Shown: piece by piece, positions 44,093-56,143 of the stretch | Position numbering within the stretch: position 1 is the first letter of the stretch | Layout of the letters: each line of letters starts with the position of its first letter | NCBI RefSeq assembly: GCF_000002235.5 | Contig: NW_022145597.1 | Span: 1,705,501 to 1,769,500, forward strand | Direction of reading: 5' to 3' | Source of the DNA: Strongylocentrotus purpuratus | Taxonomy: Eukaryota > Echinodermata > Echinoidea > Camarodonta > Strongylocentrotidae | Length of the DNA: 64,000 nucleotides | Notes under the pieces: model-generated | What the model was told of the DNA's origin: nothing | What the model saw: only the letters and a program-made list of their open reading frames with translations | Database searches by the model: none | Program-made: the position numbers and the translations under genes

Positions 44093-45593
44093 ATGACCTG
44101 CACCCAGATGGTGGATGATTTTAAATGTAATTGTCAAGGATATGCTGGTATATGTTGCACATGCTGTTTAAAATGTCATACAAGTAATTGTGAAATAGTT
44201 TTATTGGCAGGTAAATTTAATTCAAGTAATCCTGATTGGATATGTTGTTTCTGTCTACGTGAAATTTTCCCTTTTAATCACATTACTGATGGTGTTGAAT
44301 TTAAAGAGAATGTGCTTCCTGTCAGTCACGAGTTTAACAAAGTTGAAATAATTACACACATTGCCCAATCTTTAAATATAACCGAAGAAGATACCAACAA
44401 TGAACGGGATCCAGATGTAAATTTTCCTCAACTATGTCAAGAATGTCAGTATATACTTCCAGAAGATTTTACTCATAAGTATTATAAAGATGGTCGTCAA
44501 GATTTTAGCTTGCTTCACATCAACTGTCGAAGCTTAAATAAAAACTCATGTGATGTTCACCAATTATTTAATTCTTTAAATTACCCTTTTTCTGTGGTTG
44601 GGTTAACTGACACGTGGATATCAGACCATAGACTACCTGTATTTAGTATTCAAGGTTATGAGTTTATACATTTAGACCGAAAAACATGTCGGGGAGGGGG
44701 ATTAGGTTTTCTTGTCTCTAGTACTCTAACATATTTAATACGAAATGATTTAAATGTTATAACATCTACTCAAGAGTGTTTTGCAATTGAAATCACAGTG
44801 TCTTGTGGAAAAAAATATTGTAATATTGGTTATATATAGGCCACCAAGCTCAAGTGTAGTTGACTTTAATACCTATTTTGATGATATTTTACAATGTTTA
44901 ACTAAAGAGAATAAGCATCTATACATAATGGGTGACTTCAATTTAGACCTCCTGAAGTCCTCTAGTAATAAGTAATAATAATATAATAGATAATTATAAT
45001 AATAATTAAGAATAATAATAGTAGACAGCAATCTCTTATTTTCGAAGCATGTCGAAAAAGTAGCTTTACAAATGAAACAGAAATTAGGTATTCTAAGAAG
45101 ACTCAAAGGCACGTTCAATAAACATTATCTGAGTATGATATACTGGGGCTATATTCTACCTCATGCTATGTACTGCTGCACTGTGTGGACAAATAGATCC
45201 CTGCATAATTATGAAACTATAAATAAATTACATAAACGAGCAGCATATATTATATCTGGATGTTCGTGGTCAACTCCTTCACACGAGGTTTTATTACAAC
45301 TTAATTGGTCAACACTTGAGGCATTGTATTCAAGAGCAATGGGGATTATGGCATTTAAATGTGTTCACCATCTTGCACCTGCCTTATTGGCAAACAAATT
45401 TATTTTACATGATGATGTAGCACAACGCATGACACGTAATTCCCATCAACTTAAGCTGGAATCCAATAGGTGCAATACAGAATTCTTTAAGCGCTCCTTT
45501 GTAAACTCTGCAATAACACTCTGGAATAATCTACCCATAGAAACCAGGTTCTCCCCCAATCTGAACGTATTCAAAAGCAATTTATCACACTGA
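44093..45593 (+). pseudogene. ORF2 of element B: PHD + endonuclease, RT deleted
   Basis: The N-terminus is cysteine-rich (CNCQGYAGICCTCCLKCHTS, then WICCFCL), a PHD-like finger as in element A. The endonuclease follows: LLHINCRSLNKNS, VVGLTDTWIS, GGGLGFLVSS. An A7 run near 44810-44818 shifts the frame; the endonuclease continues in a second frame (IYRPPSSSVVDFNTY, IMGDFNLDLLKS) to about 44975. An AAT-rich microsatellite (44966-45020) then stands where about 1.5 kb of endonuclease end and RT should be. The tail (45072-45593, KLGILRRLKGTF, YWGYILPHAMYC, WNNLPIETRFSP) is intact. It has no RT and so is dead. Confidence 0.75.
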
Positions 45594-45729
45594 GTCTGGA
45601 ACGCTCTTGTTCATTGCCGTGCAATATGAATGCTGCAATCTCCTTTAACATTTTATTTTAATTAGCACACACCAATAATGAATCTTGCTTACTTATTTTA
45701 TCAATATGCTAAACAACATTATCATTGAT

Positions 45730-45774
<45 letters not shown>

Positions 45775-46478
45775 CTCAACCAAGGAATCTTTGAAATTGT
45801 ATTTCATGTACTTAAGCAATACCATGTTATGAATTGATTATGATACTAACATATGCATGTTATTATATTTATGTGCATAATATGTCAACTATTTGTTTTT
45901 ATAATTAATAGTTTAAAGTATTAAATGGGAAAGTATTAATAGTATATATGGTATAACGTAATGGTGACGGCAAACTTTTTTAACATTGAAATATATTGCA
46001 TAATTTGTTTTGATATTTATACCATACTTTGTTTTAACTTTAACCTAATACTATGTGTTATTGCGTACAAATGTCAACTACATGTATATATATATATATT
46101 TTAATTGTGGGTTTTTGTTGTTGTTTGTTTACAATAGTTTTAATTATAAACTGGGAAAGTATTTAATTGTATACATTTTATAATTACTCAATGGTGACGG
46201 TAAACTTTTTTTAACATTGAAATATTCGCAACAATTTTATTAATATCTATAGCATACCTTATCTTAATTTGAACTTCGTATACTATGAAATGTACTGTAT
46301 CGCCTTTTTATTGCATGTCCGAATTATCTCTCATATTATAATGTGCATTTATTGTTGTTTTGATTGACATTATTATTGAACCATGTATGTTGTAAAGGGC
46401 CCTGATGAAAACCAGCTCATGCTGATCGGGCTACCCTTTTTAAAGATGTGAAATAAATAAATAAATAAATAAATAAAA
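45594..46478 (+). other. 3' UTR of element B
   Basis: AT-rich, with a T-run of about 44 at 45727-45770 and two related sub-blocks containing AATGGTGACGGCAAAC-like sequence (45960, 46190), i.e. an internal duplication of about 230 bp. It ends CTGATCGGGCTACC..AATAAATAAATAAA. Confidence 0.6.
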
Positions 46479-46529
46479 AGTAATACAAGGATTAATACTT
46501 TTTTGAACAACGTATATGCTAATGGTTTA

Positions 46530-48750
46530 ACACCTATGATCAACAAACCAACCAGACTTACAAAAACTACTGCATCACTTATAGACAATAAAAGACAAAT
46601 CAAATTAAAGACAAATCAATGATAACACAAAGAAGTCATTTTTCTGCAAGTTATCTTCTGAAGAATGGACAGATGTTTATAGAAGTAAAGATCCCAATGT
46701 TGCCTATGATTTTTTTTTCTCCAACTTTCAAAGGCATTATAATGAATCTTTCACTTTTGTTAGGAGTAATAAGAAAAATAAAAACAAAAAGTTATGGGTA
46801 TCATTAAACTTGTTGACAAAAATAAGATTGAAGAACAAACTTTATAAAAGGTTTTGTTGTAATCCTACATATGAAAATGAAGAAAAATATAAGAAGATTA
46901 GAAACAAAGTGTCATCTGAATTGAGAAAGGCAAAAAATGTATTTTTATCAAAGGTTTAATGATTGTAGAACTGACCTCAAGAAAACATGGCGATTGATTA
47001 ATAGTATATTTAAATAAAAGAAAACCCATCTTACCACAACACTTTATACACGAAGGAAGAACACTAAATGATCCGCAATTGATATCCGGTGTTTTTAACG
47101 ATTATTTTAACAAAATTGGACCAAAACTAGCTTCTTCCATTGATGCAACTACTTGTAAAGATTTAAATTTCTCCTCTTTTATGATACCTCCGATAAAGGA
47201 AAGTTTATTTCTGAAACCTATTAATGAAGACGAAATTTTGAAAATAATGTACTCATTTAAAAATGGAAAGTCGTGTGGATGGGATGATATTAGTCCAGAT
47301 ATTGTTAAGTATGTCAGATATGTTATTACAAAACCTTTAGCTTATGTTTTTAATCTCTCCCTTCAAATGGGAATAGTACCCTCACAACTAAAAGTATCCA
47401 AAGTTATCCCAATCTTTAAAAAGGGGGATAAGCACACTATTGGTAATTATCGTCCTATATCACTTCTGACATGCTTCTCAAAAATCATGGAGAGATTAGT
47501 CTATGATCGTATATACAATTTTGTATCTAAACACCATATATTACATGATAATCAATTTGGATTTCGAACCCGTTACTCTACTGACCATGCTTTAATATCT
47601 GTTCATGATATCATTGTTAATGCCTTGTATTCAAAACAGTTTATATTTGGTGTCTTTATGGACCTGAGTAAGGCGTTTGATACCATTGATTTTTCCATTC
47701 TCTTTAAGAAATTAGTTAATTATGGAATCAGAGGTATTGCATTGAATTGGTTTAAGAGTTATTTTTCACAAAGGTACCAATTTACTGAATATAATGGATA
47801 TAGTTCTACCAAATTACTGATTAAATCTGGAATTCCTCAAGGGTCAAATTTAGGCCCCCTATTTTTCCTTTTATATATAAATGACATATGCAACTCCTCT
47901 CATTCCTTAAAATTTGTACAATTTGCTGATGACACTTCTTTGTTCTTAAGCCATAATAACTTATACTCACTGATAGACCAGTTTAATGAACACATGAAGA
48001 ATGTATCTCTGTGGTTAAAGGTAAATAAATTATCGCTTAATTTAGACAAAACCAAATGTATTCTTTTTAGAACAGCTCAGTGCAACAAAAAAGAATTGAA
48101 AAATCAAGTCCCACCATTATATATTGATCAAACAATTATTGAAAAAGTCTCAAATATTCAATTTTTAGTTATTCTCATAGATGAAACATTGTCTTGGAAA
48201 TCCCATATTGCCATGATCTCTACAAAGATTAGTAAAACTACAGGATTATTGTCAAAGCTGAAGTATTATTTACCAGGAAATGTATTGTTTATGATTTATA
48301 ATTCACTTATTCTCTCTTATTTGTCATATGGTAACATCGTGTGGGCAAATACAAGTCATTCTAAGTTGAAACCCTTATTTTTACTTCAGAAGCGTTGTCT
48401 ACGATATTGTACAAACTCTCATTATTTGGCCCATTCCTTTATTTAGACAGTTAAATACCCTCAATATTTATAGCCTAAATAAATAAAATGCTGTGTTTGT
48501 ATTCAAATGTATTAAAGGTAATGCACCATCATCTGTTGCCACTATGTTCCAAACTAACTCTAAAATTCATAAATATAATACTCGAAATAGTCTAAAGTTA
48601 CACATTTGGAATATTGATAAACAGTACATGCAACAATCGGTAAGGTATACAGGGCCCATAGTATGGAATTCTCTTCTATCCTCTCTCACTCAATATGTTT
48701 ACTTAAACTCATTCAAGAAAAATCTTAAAATATATCTATTATCCCTATAA
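46530..48750 (+). pseudogene. ORF2 of element C: reverse transcriptase, frameshifted
   Basis: The main frame 47079-48446 (455 codons) carries the RT: VIPIFKKGDKHTIGNYRPIS, GFRTRYSTDHALI, DLSKAFDTIDFS, SGIPQGSNLGPLFF and the catalytic motif FADDTSLF at about residues 285-292. A shift near 48440 moves the tail to 48493-48750 (FKCIKGNAPSSVATMF, YNTRNSLKLHIW, GPIVWNSL). Upstream linker pieces (LWVSLNLLTKIRLKNKLYK) are in other frames. The RT core itself is uninterrupted. It is inactive through truncation and frameshifts. Confidence 0.75.
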
Positions 48751-48810
48751 TTTGTTTTAGTATAACACCTATTTTAAAATAATATATAATTTGTAAATTA
48801 CCATAAGAGA

Positions 48811-48872
48811 GAAAGAAGGGGGAGGGGGAGATGGTGGGGGGGGGGGGTGGGAGGGAGGGAGGGAGGGGGGTA
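48811..48872 (+). repeat. G-rich tract in 3' UTR of element C
   Basis: Purine-rich with many G3+ runs (GGGGGAGGGGGAG, G13, GGGAGGGAGGGAGGG). It meets the simple G-quadruplex pattern on the plus strand. Confidence 0.85.
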
Positions 48873-49132
48873 GAACAAATACATGCGTAATACTCATTAT
48901 TATGTTATTATATCTGTGTAATTATTTTATTCATTTGGACGCCTGAAACAACAAGCTAACATAAGCTTCCTACAGGTTTTCCCTTTTCCTTTTACTCATT
49001 TTCACAGTTTGTTTAAATTAATTTAATTTAATGCTCATGATTTGTATATTTTAAACTGTCTGTACTTTATCACATGTATATATTTGTATGTTTTTTAACG
49101 GAAATAAAGTCTTTTGAATTGAATTGAATTGA

Positions 49133-49445
49133 CAATACTATATATATTCTAATTAGAAAAGCTGCAGACAATACCATGCTCAATACAAAAAAGGAAAAAA
49201 CCACGTCTAAATCCAATACCGTGTTAGTCAGAAGAAAAAGCTTTAAAACAAATAAATAGAGCTAAAAAATAAAAAAAAATAGAAAACTTTACTTACTGGA
49301 TGTAATCGAATACAAAAATAAAAAAGCCTTTGCACAAAAACACTAAAAACGCCAAAAGAACATAAATTCTCGAGTACTGCACCACCCTAAATACGCTATC
49401 CCAAATAGGTAAAGTTGGAAACGAGTTAAAAATATTAACAACCCA
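49133..49445 (+). pseudogene. I/Nimb subfamily 2 ORF2 linker fragment
   Basis: It matches 53745-54050 over its length (AGAAAAGCTGCAGACAATACC, AACGCCAAAAGAACATA, CCCAAATAGG). It starts right at the tail of element C, which therefore probably inserted into this copy. Confidence 0.6.
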
Positions 49446-50824
49446 GGCTGCAATACAAAAAATGACCCCTATTGCTTTATTGACTTCTTCAACCATTTTA
49501 ACTGGATTAAGTTGGCAGATCTAAATACAAGCGAATTCGGTAAAAAAAAAAAAAAAAAAAACTCATTAAAAAAACGCAGCGACCTCTCTCAAACGCTCTC
49601 TCAAATCGCAAATCACCGAATTAGTGAGAGGGGGCCAACCACCGCATATTTGGCTGAACTCATCGCAGAGGGAGAATCATTGCCATTTATGGCTATGCCT
49701 AGATCTACTAATCACATGGAGAGGCTTCTTATTAATGGTTAGTTTTGAAACTTTACTTGCGTGCAAAGACGGCGTATTTTCGGCGGCTGGCGATTATACT
49801 TTAGGTCATATTGATTCATATAACCTATTACTTTTGTTTGTTCGTTCGTTCTATGTTGATGTGTGTTTTGTATACTTTTGTACTTTTGTGTTTAAATGTT
49901 AATGCGGGGAACTGCCCCTGAATTGTTGTTATGATATTCATATTAGCAACATGTTGGCAATTTGAACAATGCCAATGGTAAACTTGAGAAGGGCCTTTTT
50001 TTGTCTTTGTTAATGTAAGAAACAAAAAATTTTCTTGTTTTTGTTGTTAATCTTTTGAATATCTATGCTTATACTTATTCTGTAAATCTTCAATCTGGTC
50101 TTGTTATACCTAGTTTCAAATGTTCAGTTTTGTGTAGGTGGCAGCAATAAAAGGGCATTTCCTTTCTATTTAAACTGTCTCCTCGTTCTCTTAAATACTC
50201 ACTATTCCCTATATTATGTCCAGAATACCTTCATTATGTATATTTTTGTGTATGATTATCTTTGTAATGTATGTTATTTTGACTTTATATCTATGCGACA
50301 ATATATGTTATTTTATTAGTTATTATGCTTGATGAATGAACTTGAATTATGTTATTTTATTTTACAGTTACATGCCGTACATGATTGCTATTTTCTTCAT
50401 GCCACAAAGTTCAACATACATGCAATCATTCTATTAGTTATTATGCTTGATGGATGAACTTGAATTATGTTATGTTATTTTACCGTTACTTCTATTTATA
50501 TGTAACACCAGTGGATGTGGAGAACCTCTTGACAGAATGGAAATTCTTTTAGGTAATCCTCAGGTGGCTTTTTCACTGTCTTGTTACTCTTAATGTTATA
50601 TGCTCTGTGTTGTCATTCCTATTTTGTTTATACATGTACCTGGAAATCAAATAAATTTCAAAATTTCAAATTCAAACGTTTGTTTGTGATGAATGAAATA
50701 AATTCGACTATCTATCTTTATAACCATAAACATTTATTAAAGGAAAATCTGTGGATCAAATTACCCGTTTCGGCACCTTCCAACCTCGTGCGTATCTTTT
50801 TTAATTCAAAATAAAATGAATTAA
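49446..50824. other. Mixed retroelement debris, no clear gene
   Basis: It includes a reversed ORF1 piece near 49500-49460 (minus, MVEEVNKAIG as in subfamily 2), an A20 run at about 49541, and a LINE-like 3' end AATAAATTTCAAAATTTC near 50655. Two near-identical blocks (TATTAGTTATTATGCTTGATGAATGAACTTG) lie at 50315 and 50432. Confidence 0.45.
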
Positions 50825-51306
50825 TAAAATAGCTATCGACTCGATTTAAAGGATTATCACTTAGAGGTTATATCTACTACATACGCAGATCACCTTTAAG
50901 TGTAAACCGATGTATCCAAAAAAGTAACGATAGCACATGAGCCGCATTTTATATTCCAGAATTAAACATTAAACGATGTGCTAAAATATCAACAGTAAGC
51001 ATAGCTAGGGCAGAGCTATCAGCAATAATATTAGCCTTAGAATGGCTGGACAATCTTATATCTTTTAAACGTAGTCATTTTGTCTGACTCATTATCGGCC
51101 CTACAATCCATTATTAGTTTTAACTATGAACGAAGTCTTGTTCTAGAAATTGTATACATACTCAAACATCTAGAAAGAAAAAGAATATATGTTTATTTCG
51201 AAAGAATACCATCCCACATCGGCTTACACGGGAACGATATAGTTGACCAACTTACAAACAAAGCAACCAAAATAAATCATATCGATTTTGATATACCCCT
51301 ACAATA
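50825..51306 (+). pseudogene. I/Nimb-like RNase H fragment
   Basis: RNase H motifs in two frames: FYIPELNIKRCAKIST, ARAELSAIILALEWLDN, then SDSLSALQSIISF, RIYVYFERIPSHIGLHGNDI, VDQLTNKA. The acidic residues E (RAELS), D (SDSLS) and D (NDIVDQ) are present, and the first D region is degraded. It parallels residues in element D at about 60.3-60.65 kb. Confidence 0.7.
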
Positions 51307-51620
51307 GGTAAGAACACAAACAATAATTACAGCGTTTGGTCGCTGCGTTTTTTGGCCGCGTTTTTCTGATTGTTTTCAGTAAATTTTTACCGAATGTGCT
51401 TGGATTTTTAGTGATAAGTCTCTTTTTACATCGATGATTGGATAGTAATTGTAATTTTCAATTTGGATAGTGTTATTTTGGATGTAAAGGAGATAAGGTA
51501 GGCGTACGTATATATTTATACATTTTTCGTTTTGTGTGTGTGTATGCGTGCGTGTGAGTGTATGATCCCATTACACGTAGATTAAGCGTATCAAGTCGTA
51601 AAGGCTTATCATCGAATACA

Positions 51621-52810
51621 ATGGACGACCCTATTCTTCCGGGGAAGAAGCCTATGACCAGGCGATCATCGACAAGGGTCGGGGTTTTTTTTTATTAGGA
51701 GAGGGAGGAAGAATCCATAGATACTAGAGATGATTGGAATAAAGTAGATAGAAAATCAACAAAATCGGCGAAGAGCCGCGAGTAGCCCAACAGAGACACA
51801 AAACCAAAATAAAGAAGAAGCCAATTACATGGTCGCTGACAAAGCGACAGAGGAGGGAAAACATATTTCTCAACTCAACCCATTTAAAATAGTCGAAGAA
51901 GTAAATAAAGCAATCGGAGAAATCAAGAAATAAAAAAAGTAAATGGTACCATTTTAATTACATGTTCCAACAAAGACCAAATGACTAAGGCTCTAAAAAT
52001 CACTGAATTAGTGAAACTCCCTGTAACTTGTACTACATACCAGAAAAAACAAAAACATGCAAGGGTGTTTTCCACAATGTAGACGAAGCAATACCCGAAG
52101 AAGACCTGTATCACCTTCTCAAAGAACAACAGGTGTGCTATGTCAAAAGATTTCTCAAAAGAACAAATGGAATGTTACCCCCCACCTCTTCAATTCTGCT
52201 AACATTTAATACCGAAAGCAGACCAACCAAAGTAGATTACCTATACGAATTGTATACAGTCGATGCATATAACCCACCAGTGGTACGCTGCCACAAATGT
52301 CAACTATTTGGACATGTCCAGAAGTATTGTAAGAAAGAAATAAGATGTGTAAGATGCGGAGATAAACATGCATTTGATGACTGCACAAAAAAAGAATAAC
52401 CTAAATGTTTTAGATTCAATGAGAATCACTCGGCCGCTTACAAAGGATGCAAGTTTTATAAAACAGCCCAGAGCATCCAAATAATACCAAAAAAAGAAGC
52501 AACTCACATATGCTCAGGCCGCTAAAGAATACAAAAGACAACCGGTCCATGTACAGGCACAGCCAATCAAGCAACACTACACCCAAGTATCTAGTCAACC
52601 CAAACACAATGACACTACATTCGAACAACCCCAGCAAACACTAAAGACCAACAACCCAAGACCAATTTCCCCCAACATAACTTCAAACCAACTCCTACTC
52701 AATCCAAAATTCCTGTACCAGCAGAGAAAGTCCAACAATTCCAGCCAAACAAAACCGAGAATCAGCCTATTCAATTGAACCCTACCGACTTTCTTTCGTC
52801 GTCGTCTTTA
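51621..52810 (+). pseudogene. ORF1 of subfamily 2 copy (zinc knuckles)
   Basis: It starts MDDPILPGKKPMTRRSSTRV, then a charged region with stops. 52028-52399 is open: KTCKGVFHNVDEAIPEEDLY, then zinc knuckles CHKCQLFGHVQKYC and CVRCGDKHAFDDC (CX2CX4HX4C and CX2CX3HX4C), then a third knuckle after a stop (CFRFNENHSAAYKGC, second Cys changed to Phe). The Gln/Asn/Pro-rich tail runs to about 52800. Such Gag-like ORF1 proteins bind element RNA. Confidence 0.65.
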
Positions 52811-52974
52811 TAATAATAACCTCGACAAAGAGACCTCCCACTCAAATAAGATACGTCTGGTAGTTGTCGCAGCCAAGCACTGCCTCAATGTTCACAATAT
52901 AGGGCCAGAGAACTTACATCAACGCTTCAATTAATAACGAACAAGAAGCAACCAATATAGGTCCCCCAAGCCTA

Positions 52975-53600
52975 TCATCATAGTTCAATGTGCTCACGGA
53001 CCGGATTTCTATAATTCAATATTTAAAAAGAACCAATTTACCACCAGGCCCGATATAGTCTGCGTCCAGGAAACCTTTTTTCATGACTATAATGTATTCA
53101 ATATTCCAAACTACACACACATCATAAACAACAGGGGATTCGAACAAAGAGGGGGACTCGCTATTTATATCAACAACAGTTTCAATTTTAGAAATTTAGA
53201 CACCCCCATAGAAGAAGAATACCAGAAAATAGATATTATTGTAAATAATCAGATCCTCACCCTGATTAATTATTACAACTCATGCAAACAAATGAATATA
53301 ATAAGTTACTAGAAAATGGCCAAGAAATGGCATACTAGTAGGGGACTTTAATAGCCATAGTGATATATGGGGCAGTACAAAAAAAGATTATAATGGCAAC
53401 AAAATTATAAACTTCATAGATACTTCTAAATGATGTAACTGCAACTAGAATCAACCCACATACAGGTAAACATTCGAATTTAGATTTGTATCTTGCTTCA
53501 AAAACTTTGGCATAAAAAATAGATTGGCACGTACTGCCTGTTTTATTCGGCAGTGACCACTATGTAATACAAATAAATATTTATATCAATACAAATAAAA
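52975..53600 (+). pseudogene. APE endonuclease of subfamily 2 copy
   Basis: IIVQCAHGP (WNANG-like start), RPDIVCVQETFFHDYN, QRGGLAIYINNSFNF, LINYYNSC, GDFNSHSDIWG in a shifted frame near 53345, and SDHYVIQI near 53555. The catalytic E (QET) and the DFN and SDH motifs are visible, but several stops and shifts interrupt them. Confidence 0.6.
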
Positions 53601-54289
53601 CAAATAACACCAAATGTCATAACTCAAAAAAAACGTGGTCCTTGAAAAAATGTCAATTAGGATACATATAAGAATTATATATCGTCTGAAATCCATCCAA
53701 TCAATATAAATAGTGGCAATATTCAATTAATAACAATATAATATATTAATAGACAGTATCAGAAAAACTGCAGACAAAACCATGCTCAAAACACATAAGA
53801 AAAAACACATCTAGATCCAATACAGTGGTGGTCAGAAGAACGTGATCGAGCTATAAAAGAAAGAAATATAGCTAAAGACAGACTCAATAGAAATCTTATC
53901 CTACAGGAGTTAATATAATTCAAAAAAAAAACACCCTTGCACACAAAATAATTAGAAACGCCAAAAGAACATATATGCGCAAATACGTTCCCCAAATAGG
54001 ACATTCCAAATAGAAAACGTGTGGAAACAGGTTAAAGACATTAATAAATCGGGTCAAAATGTATACAAATTTTCAAACTTTTCTAAACAATCCAATAGAT
54101 AAAGCTAATCTCATAGCAAAACATTTCCAGTCCATAGATAATAGACTAAATGGTCAAGAAAAGGAGAACAGACTGCTCTATGAGAATTAAATGATTGATA
54201 AAGAAATCAAGAATTTCGGGCCCCAAATTTTTACATCAACTTAATCAATGAAAGTTTCACCAAACAGGAACTTATATCAGCCATAAATT

Positions 54290-55068
54290 AAATGAAAAAT
54301 ATTGCCCCGGGCAAGGATGGAATTAAAATGATAGTGATACAAAATCTACCAGAGGTTGCAAAAGACCTACTTCTTGAGCTTTACAACTTTATATCGGAAC
54401 GGGGAACTTTCCCTGAACAATGGTATTTTACTATACAGGTCCATATCCCCCAAAATGTAAAGATCCAACAGATCCCTCATCACATCGGCCCATATCATTA
54501 ACATCGATAATATGTAAGATAATGGAAAAAATGATTAAAAAGAGAATAACGTGATACTTTGACAAGGAAAACATTTTAACTCCATTCTAATAAGGATTCA
54601 GAAAAACAGAAGCACAAAAGACCAACTTCTCAGATTAGAAACCGACATACATAAAGATTTTACACCACGGTTTTCTTGGACCCGGAAAAAGCATATGATC
54701 TATTATGGAAAAAAGGTTTAATTTATAAACTATTCAAGATTGGATTAAGGAGAAACATTCTAAAATGGACCCGAGCTGTTTTAGAAAGTCGACACTGCAT
54801 CGTCAGAATCGATGGTACATATTCGGACCCTTATACAATCCAAAACGGCATACCACAAGGCAGTAGTATAAGTCCCTTTTTATTTAACATCATGCTTAAC
54901 GACATCGACCTTAAAGACCCTCTCAGTCAAAATATCATTATTTGCTGATGACCTTACGGTGTGGTACACCCGCCCATACTTACAATATGCAGAGAAAAGA
55001 ATACAAAGAGCAATTAACCAACTTTCTAAATGGTGCTCACAATGGGGATTATATCCTTCTAAAACAAA
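54290..55068 (+). pseudogene. RT palm of subfamily 2 copy
   Basis: NIAPGKDGIKM, a degraded RPISLTS region near 54490, LDPEKAYDLLWKKGLIYKL, NGIPQGSSISPFLFNIMLND, and FADDLTVWY after a frameshift near 54940. The copy stops about 40 codons later. Confidence 0.65.
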
Positions 55069-55072
55069 ATCT

Positions 55073-55690
55073 GAATAGTACTTTCACCCAAGACGAAGGA
55101 GCTCAGAAGTATCAAATTCTAATAACCCCTATCGACAACGCGAAATCACAGACCATCAATATCTGCTTTTCGGCTTTTATAGAGCAACAAGGCAACATTT
55201 CAAAGGTATGTAAAAATTGGGAGTTGCACCTTTCACCGACTAGCACCATGGCTGGAGCCACCTCCGAAGCGGAGTATATTATATCTGTAGGAAAAACGTC
55301 ATCAAAGACTAAATAGTACTTTACCCAAAGGAAGTAGTTACAACATATCAGATTATAATAACCCCAATTGACAGCACTAAATCACTTACTAAAACAAACC
55401 CTATTTCACGTAACAGGAGACCACCATAATGCCATAGGAAAGCCGAAATATATTACACAGAAGGGAAGAACACTTCTAGTCTAAGACATGCAAATTCACT
55501 GCGAAATGTAGATGAATTGGCGTCCATTCAAACCAAAACGACGGGGTAGGTCCCTTTAAAACAAAACAAAGGGGGCAAACGTGGGTATCCATTTACGAAA
55601 CCCTGATACGCCGTTGTCAAAATTATCAAGGTAGTGGACATTCAAAAGATAATTGTAATTATAAACTAAACACAACAAGAAGGGGGTGGT
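55073..55690 (+). pseudogene. Two subfamily 1 ORF1 scraps and a zinc-knuckle scrap
   Basis: LNSTFTQDEGAQKYQILITP (about 55073-55150); a second start MAGATSEAEYI at 55249 with FTQ and LITPIDS-like sequence to about 55560; then RRCQNYQGSGHSKDNCNY near 55612. The order repeats that of ORF1, so at least two partial copies were joined. Confidence 0.55.
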
Positions 55691-56143
55691 GGAATAAGAG
55701 CATGTATGGATGGAATAGACAGGAGAACAGTTTCTTAAAACAAACACAAACTGGCATGCAGTCATGGGGCGGACGACCCGGCATTGTCTCCTCCCACGTA
55801 CGCAACAATGCCGTATATATGGATGGCGTTGCCGAGCCGATGTTCATCGTTCATCGTTGAATTCTCGATTCTCGGTGATTGCTGGAGCGGCTAGCGGCTA
55901 GCGGCGACAGCGACAACGACGGCGCCTTTTTGGCGATAATACTTTAGGTCAATTGTTTCATATAGCGTCCATTGGATTTATTTTGGATATATTTTGGACT
56001 TATTTTTTGCTCATTGGATTTATTTTGGTGATATATCCATTTCGCAGGGATTCACAGGGATTTCAAGGGACCAACATCATCAATAAGAGGTAGGTGTACA
56101 TTGGGAGTTAACATCTATTTTCCACCTATTTTCCATCATAATC

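Larger units (their letters stand above)
42480..46478 (+). mobile_element. CR1-like non-LTR retrotransposon B (RT deleted)
   Basis: Same family as element A. ORF1 (42954-43889) is intact. ORF2 begins at 44093, 204 nt later, with PHD finger and endonuclease; an internal deletion then removes the RT before the post-RT tail (45072-45593). The 3' UTR ends in (AAAT)n at 46447-46478. The 5' boundary is uncertain. Confidence 0.75.
46490..49132 (+). mobile_element. CR1/L2-like element C, 5'-truncated
   Basis: It begins near the end of an endonuclease (TPMINKPTRLTKTTAS, LIDN), then linker, full RT, post-RT tail, a 3' UTR with a G-rich tract, and a (TTGAA)n tail at about 49114-49130. It directly follows the tail of element B and is followed by an I/Nimb linker fragment. 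Confidence 0.75.
51335..55072 (+). mobile_element. I/Nimb subfamily 2 copy, degenerate, 3'-truncated
   Basis: 5' UTR with TGTGTGTGTATGCGTGCGTG, ORF1 from ATG 51621, endonuclease 52975-53600, linker 53745-54050 and RT 54290-55068, ending just after the catalytic motif where a subfamily 1 ORF1 piece begins. Many stops and shifts throughout. Confidence 0.7.
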
